Assembly: GCA_043802925.1 (NCBI GenBank)
Contig: JAZDKP010000248.1
Location: forward strand, 1 to 8,622
Source: JAZDKP01 sp043802925
GTDB lineage: Bacteria; Fibrobacterota; OXYB2-FULL-49-7; JAEUSG01
DNA: 8,622 bases
Reading direction: 5' to 3'
Made by a program: the position numbers and the translations under genes. The notes beneath the pieces were generated by a model that was not told where the DNA came from, ran no database searches, and saw only the letters and a list, made by a program, of their open reading frames with translations. Numbering within the stretch: the stretch's first letter is position 1; every line of letters starts with the position of its first letter. Below are positions 5,415 to 8,622 of the stretch, in pieces.

Positions 5415-6597
5415 TGGCCGGGGGTTTGGTGGTCAGCGATGAAAGCTGCTCGGCCATCATCAGTTCATGGTTTTGACCGAGCATTTCGAGCTTTTTCGTG
5501 TAACGGTTGCAGAGGTTTTCGATCTGCTTCAGTTCACGCGCCTTGATGTTCTCGATGAGTTCGGTGAGCGCCGCCAGATTGAGGATTTCGTTGGTGGCGA
5601 CCTCAAAATGGATGTTGCCGCGGCTCTGGATCCGGTTTAAAATGTCGGACGTCATGAGAATGAAATCGTTCAGAATGGTCTGATTGGTTTCGTCGATACG
5701 GTAGAGGTCGAGTCCTTTCCGGATCTGGTCAATGAAATAACGGCCGTTGAAAACATAGCTACGGGAGTTCTTATACACCTTGGGGTCGTAATAGTATTCG
5801 CCGAGGATTCGGCCCTTGTCGGTTTTGACAATGGATTTTGGGAACCGGGAATGGTCGGCCGGTTTGTAGGCCTTGTAGACCGATTCGGGGAGCGCCTCGG
5901 TTTGCGTTTCCGCAAGCACGTCCTTGCTGTCCGGTTCGTGTGGGCCGGTGGCTTCCGCGACCGGCGCCGCAATCCCGGCAGCGTCCGTGTCCGCGGTCCG
6001 TGACAGCGTCAGGGTCACGGCTTCGGGCAGGGTGCCTGCAGCGGCCTGGGCTTCCGAAAGCCGGGTGAGGATAACGGTTTGGAGGCTGTCAAGGACCTCC
6101 CGTTCGTGGTTCTGGAGCTTGTCGAGAACCGAGTCGTTCTTTTCCTTGAGATCTTTTTCCTTGGAACGGAGTTTGTCCTGTTTGGCGTTCAGGAATTTAA
6201 TCTCCTGGACGCAATCCTCGACTTCCTGCGTGATACTCGCAATCTCCTGCTGGAGTTTCTTTTTATCGTCAATTAGTTTCTGCGACTCCTGGCCGATGCT
6301 GCGGAGGCGTTCTTCTTTCTGGCGGACGGAATCGACTTTCTTCTGATAATAATCAATGAGCATGTCCAGGGTCTTGATGTCTTTTTCACGGCTGGTCTTC
6401 TTCAGAAGCCAGAGCTCCTCGAGCGCTTTTTTTGAATTTTCCTTTTCGCGCTGGACCATACGTTCGGAAACCTCAAAAAGGTTTTCCTGCGGCTTGACGG
6501 AATCAGACTTCATGAGTGCGTTATAGATTCGATTTTTACTCGACGCCGTTGAAATCGCAAGAGGGGGCGATTCCCACGTTTTTTCAGATTCTTCCAT
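5404..6597 (-). CDS. Coiled-coil protein of unknown function, first gene of the Top6 operon
   Basis: This is a 397-residue protein with no family I can name. Residues about 40-180 form a long heptad-rich coiled coil dominated by K, E, Q and L (for example LIDDKKKLQQEIASITQEVE), reminiscent of SMC-type or tethering coiled coils but with no Walker A or other ATPase motif. Residues about 181-240 are an A/T/E/P-rich linker, probably disordered. Residues about 250-397 appear to be a compact domain, with KTDKGRILGEYYYDP and YVFNGRYFIDQIRKGLDLYRID followed by helices. No signal peptide or membrane segment is seen. The ATG is preceded by GAGG (complement of 6603-6606) at 5 nt and by a promoter-like region. 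A second in-frame Met at residue 29 is possible but has no better site. The gene overlaps top6B by 11 nt, so a role in loading, tethering or regulating topoisomerase VI is a fair hypothesis, not shown by the sequence. Confidence 0.85.
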   Translation of the reverse strand: MEESEKTWESPPLAISTASSKNRIYNALMKSDSVKPQENLFEVSERMVQREKENSKKALEELWLLKKTSREKDIKTLDMLIDYYQKKVDSVRQKEERLRSIGQESQKLIDDKKKLQQEIASITQEVEDCVQEIKFLNAKQDKLRSKEKDLKEKNDSVLDKLQNHEREVLDSLQTVILTRLSEAQAAAGTLPEAVTLTLSRTADTDAAGIAAPVAEATGPHEPDSKDVLAETQTEALPESVYKAYKPADHSRFPKSIVKTDKGRILGEYYYDPKVYKNSRSYVFNGRYFIDQIRKGLDLYRIDETNQTILNDFILMTSDILNRIQSRGNIHFEVATNEILNLAALTELIENIKARELKQIENLCNRYTKKLEMLGQNHELMMAEQLSSLTTKPPANAS

Positions 6598-6648
6598 GAC
6601 GACCTCTTCTTTAAAAAGTGTAACGATGCAATAACCGGAATATCATAT

Positions 6649-6677
6649 AAATAAAACAAGTACTAAATGTTTGTCAA
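6649..6677 (-). promoter_or_regulatory. Probable promoter of the Top6 operon
   Basis: A perfect -35 TTGACA lies on the minus strand at 6672-6677. At 17 nt spacing it is followed by TTATTT (6649-6654), or at 18 nt by TATTTA (6648-6653). Either gives a start near 6642 and a leader of about 45 nt before the coiled-coil ATG. The surrounding 110 bp are distinctly AT-rich, unlike the flanking genes. No other strong promoter is seen inside the four-gene unit. Confidence 0.55.
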
Positions 6678-6691
6678 GATATTTGTTTTAT
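6651..6691. repeat. 12-bp inverted repeat flanking the -35 of the Top6 operon
   Basis: ATAAAACAAGTA at 6651-6662 is matched by the complement of 6680-6691 (ATAAAACAAATA), 11 of 12 positions, with nine perfect outer pairs. The arms sit 29 bp apart start to start and enclose the TTGACA; the left arm overlaps the proposed -10. This is the geometry of a repressor operator. The same repeat could instead fold as a weak AT-only hairpin ending the TPR gene transcript. Confidence 0.5.
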
Positions 6692-6712
6692 AACCTGATA
6701 GTAATAAGGGGT

Positions 6713-8050
6713 TTATGGCGCTGGGGCAAGCGCGACCCCTGTCAGGCTCCTTGTGCAGACCGTGAGAACAAAGCCGCTGAAAACATCGTCCGACTCGTTT
6801 GCAAAATCATAAAATCCTTCCCGGACTGCCCTTGACAACGTTGCTTCCGCCTCCTGCGTGCGCTGTTCGGCGTGGAGGAGTTTTGACATTAAGTAAAGTC
6901 CTCGGGGGTTCCCGGCTTCGGTTTCAAGCACCTTTTTCAGTCTCTTTTCCGCCTCGTTCAAGTCGTGGTGCGTTTCCAGGTAAATCTGTCCGGACAGAAG
7001 CAGGGCCGGCCTGTTTCCGGGCTCCGCCTCCAGCACCCGTTCAAGCCAGAAAAGGGCTTTGCCGATATCCCGGTTTTTTTCGTAAATGCGGCCCATGCAA
7101 AAGCGGGCCCTTGCCGCGGTCTCTGGATTGTCAAGGGCCTTCTGCAGCAGAGCCAGGGCGGTTTCGGCGTGGCCCTGCGCCCATTGGTGCTCTGCATAGG
7201 CAAGGCAGAACGCCGGGTTCTGGCGGAAGCGTGCGTAGCCGCTCTTGATCCAGGTCACGGCGGTTTCGTCCGGAAAGGCGGTTGGGTGCATCGCAACAAT
7301 GCGAAGCAGCAGCAGGCAGGCGTCCAGTTCACGGCCGTTTGCATCGAAATATTTTCGGAGCCATTCCGCGCTTTTCAGGGTTTCGCCGAGTTTTTCGTAA
7401 AGCCGCGCTGCTGATAACAGTGCATCCGGATGTTGAGGGTCAAGAAAAACCAGGCGCTGCAGCGTCCGTCGCGTTTCCGCAGAGGGCCCGGATGCGGATA
7501 ATGTGCGCGCAAACAGCAGCAGTGCTTCCGCGGCCCAGGGACGGAGCTCGACCGCCCGCGTGAGGACGCGGACCGCGTTGGCATTTCGTTTCATGGCAAG
7601 GTAAAGCCGGCCCAGCTTGGCCAGTGTTTCCGGGTTGTGCCGCATTTTGAGTGCCGCCAACCAATGCGTTTCAGCCGGTCCATACTGCAGAAGCTGGAAT
7701 TCGCACTCACCGGCAAAGTCCAGTGCTTCAAATGAAGCGTGTTCACCACCGATAATGCGATCGAGCAGCTCGAGCGCCTTTTCCGGGTTGTTTTGTCGTA
7801 AAAGCAGGGCGTTGGCCAGCGTCATCGCGGCCGCCTCCTCCTTCGGGCAGGAGGGAGGGTGTGACTGCAGCACGGCAATGGCTTCCGCGAAACGCTTCCG
7901 CTGCAAACAGGCTTCCGCAAACAGGGGAGGGAGTGCGGGATCCGGGTCGCCTGCGTCAAGAGCCCGCTGCAGACAGCGTGCCGCGCGGTGAAACTGGTTC
8001 CGCGAGAGAAACAGGCGTCCGAGTTCCGCGGGCCCGGGTTGATTTTCCAT
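6713..8050 (-). CDS. Tetratricopeptide-repeat protein
   Basis: This 445-residue protein is built almost wholly of helical hairpin repeats of about 34 residues. Clear TPR units include those near 139-172 (AKLGRLYLAMKRNANAVRVLTRAVEL), 278-310 (AYAEHQWAQGHAETALALLQKAL), 314-346 (FCMGRIYEKNRDIGKALFWLERVL), 347-381 and 383-414, with weaker copies from residue 7 onward; about ten in total. No signal peptide, transmembrane segment or catalytic domain is seen, so it is probably a cytoplasmic scaffold. The last 30 residues (after FYDFANESDD) leave the TPR pattern. The ATG at the complement of 8048-8050 has no recognisable Shine-Dalgarno. It is divergent from the CvpA-family gene. It lies upstream of the Top6 operon on the same strand but is separated by 115 bp containing a promoter, so it is probably a separate transcript. 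Confidence 0.85.
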   Translation of the reverse strand: MENQPGPAELGRLFLSRNQFHRAARCLQRALDAGDPDPALPPLFAEACLQRKRFAEAIAVLQSHPPSCPKEEAAAMTLANALLLRQNNPEKALELLDRIIGGEHASFEALDFAGECEFQLLQYGPAETHWLAALKMRHNPETLAKLGRLYLAMKRNANAVRVLTRAVELRPWAAEALLLFARTLSASGPSAETRRTLQRLVFLDPQHPDALLSAARLYEKLGETLKSAEWLRKYFDANGRELDACLLLLRIVAMHPTAFPDETAVTWIKSGYARFRQNPAFCLAYAEHQWAQGHAETALALLQKALDNPETAARARFCMGRIYEKNRDIGKALFWLERVLEAEPGNRPALLLSGQIYLETHHDLNEAEKRLKKVLETEAGNPRGLYLMSKLLHAEQRTQEAEATLSRAVREGFYDFANESDDVFSGFVLTVCTRSLTGVALAPAP

Positions 8051-8089
8051 CGGGATTAAATATATCTTAAAACAACCGGTAAAATCATT
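8051..8089. promoter_or_regulatory. Compact divergent promoter region between TPR and CvpA-family genes
   Basis: This 39-bp AT-rich gap must serve both genes. TATATT on the minus strand (8059-8064) lies 8 nt before the TPR ATG, and TAAAAT on the plus strand (8080-8085) lies 4 nt before the CvpA ATG. Neither start codon has a Shine-Dalgarno. If these hexamers are the -10 boxes, transcription would begin at or within a few nucleotides of each ATG. No good -35 is seen for either. Promoters inside the opposite coding sequences remain possible. Confidence 0.35.
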
Positions 8090-8608
8090 ATGAATTGGAT
8101 TGACATCTCGTTACTGCTGATTGTTTCGCTCTCCATCTACCTGGGCTTGCGAAAAGGCTTTCTGTCAAGCCTTTTCTCGGTTTTTTACATTGCGGTCGGC
8201 TTTTACGCGGCCGGGTATGCCTGCCACCGATTTTCCACGATGCTGGGTCACAATCCAATCATTCGCTGGGCCGCCTTTGTATTTTGCTTTCTTCTCGCGT
8301 TCTGGATTTTGACCTATCTGGGTCGGTTTCTTAAATTCCTTGGTGGGATCGTCATTTCCAAGGCTGCGGATGTGGTTGGGGGAGTGCTTTTAGGCATACT
8401 GCGGGGGCTGCTGGTCGCCGTATTTCTTTTATTTTGCGCTATTCTGCTAAATTTCGACAAATCCGATGTCATTAATCGTTCGCTTCTCGCCCCAAAAATA
8501 ATTTCTGTCATCCAGGGGGTGGTCGCTGTCCCGCCCTCCAAACTGAAAGACCACATCGGCCAGCAGTTCGATGGAATTCGCGACGCAGGCAAGTCCATCC
8601 TGAAATAG
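8090..8608 (+). CDS. cvpA: CvpA-family inner-membrane protein
   Basis: This is a 172-residue integral membrane protein with about four hydrophobic helices, near residues 5-20, 24-44, 59-80 and 97-120. They are followed by a soluble tail of about 50 residues. The N-terminus follows the CvpA pattern: W-I-D-I near the start, a short helix, then the conserved L-x-L-G-x-x-x-G element (LGLRKGF at 18-24), and a G-rich helix (GGVLLGILRGLLVA) in the third quarter. CvpA was named for colicin V production in E. coli and has since been linked to envelope homeostasis; its biochemical activity is not settled. The start ATG lacks a Shine-Dalgarno but no better start is available. Nothing is visible in the 14 bases after the stop. 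Confidence 0.85.
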   Translation: MNWIDISLLLIVSLSIYLGLRKGFLSSLFSVFYIAVGFYAAGYACHRFSTMLGHNPIIRWAAFVFCFLLAFWILTYLGRFLKFLGGIVISKAADVVGGVLLGILRGLLVAVFLLFCAILLNFDKSDVINRSLLAPKIISVIQGVVAVPPSKLKDHIGQQFDGIRDAGKSILK

Positions 8609-8622
8609 CGAATTTTATACCC

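Noticed and set aside
5838..6346. Plus-strand open frames opposite the coiled-coil gene
   Set aside because: The translation is compositionally odd (runs of R, S and F from antisense Lys/Glu codons), with no start signal; the minus-strand frame is continuous and coupled to top6B.
7282..7991. Plus-strand and alternative-frame open reading frames within the TPR gene
   Set aside because: The minus-strand frame shows regular TPR helices across its whole length; the others have no recognisable pattern or start signal.

Overview
The window reads as a chromosomal piece of a bacterium of moderately high GC. It has a tRNA-His with G-1 and an encoded CCA, mostly clear Shine-Dalgarno sites, short intergenic gaps, chemotaxis-type signalling proteins (CheY, CheX) and a CvpA-family membrane protein. 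No phage, IS element, CRISPR array or rRNA is visible. The lineage cannot be fixed from this sequence. The most telling marker is a complete topoisomerase VI (Top6A plus Top6B), a type IIB enzyme typical of archaea and plants and patchy in bacteria.

Layout. Positions 1-167: the first codons of a minus-strand gene that leaves the window, then a divergent promoter region with an 8-bp inverted repeat whose two arms each carry a -35-like TTGCGC. Positions 168-281: tRNA-His(GUG) and a strong intrinsic terminator. Positions 366-1640: a plus-strand two-gene unit of a degenerate receiver fused to a CheX-type phosphatase domain, followed by a single-domain CheY. Positions 1686-6597: a tight four-gene minus-strand operon, transcribed in the order coiled-coil protein, Top6B, Top6A, HD phosphohydrolase, with junctions of -11, -4 and +10 nt. 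Positions 6598-6712: an AT-rich promoter region with a 12-bp imperfect inverted repeat around the -35. Positions 6713-8050: a minus-strand TPR protein. Positions 8051-8089: a 39-bp divergent intergenic region. Positions 8090-8608: a CvpA-family inner-membrane protein.

How the genes may work together. CheY and the CheX protein make a plausible phospho-signal and phosphatase pair. In the large operon both topoisomerase subunits keep their ATPase, catalytic tyrosine and Toprim residues, so an active A2B2 enzyme is expected. A coiled-coil protein of unknown C-terminal fold is translated just ahead of Top6B, and an HD phosphohydrolase with a PDE-like first motif just after Top6A. This operon is the best candidate for an undescribed system; the link is inferred from gene order and translational coupling only.

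A second distinctive point is inside top6A. Two tandem 32-bp palindromic units at a 36-bp period are read in frame as a 12-residue repeat in the N-terminal extension. The hairpin stems differ by a compensatory base-pair change, as expected for a REP-like dispersed repeat that landed in a permissive part of a coding sequence.
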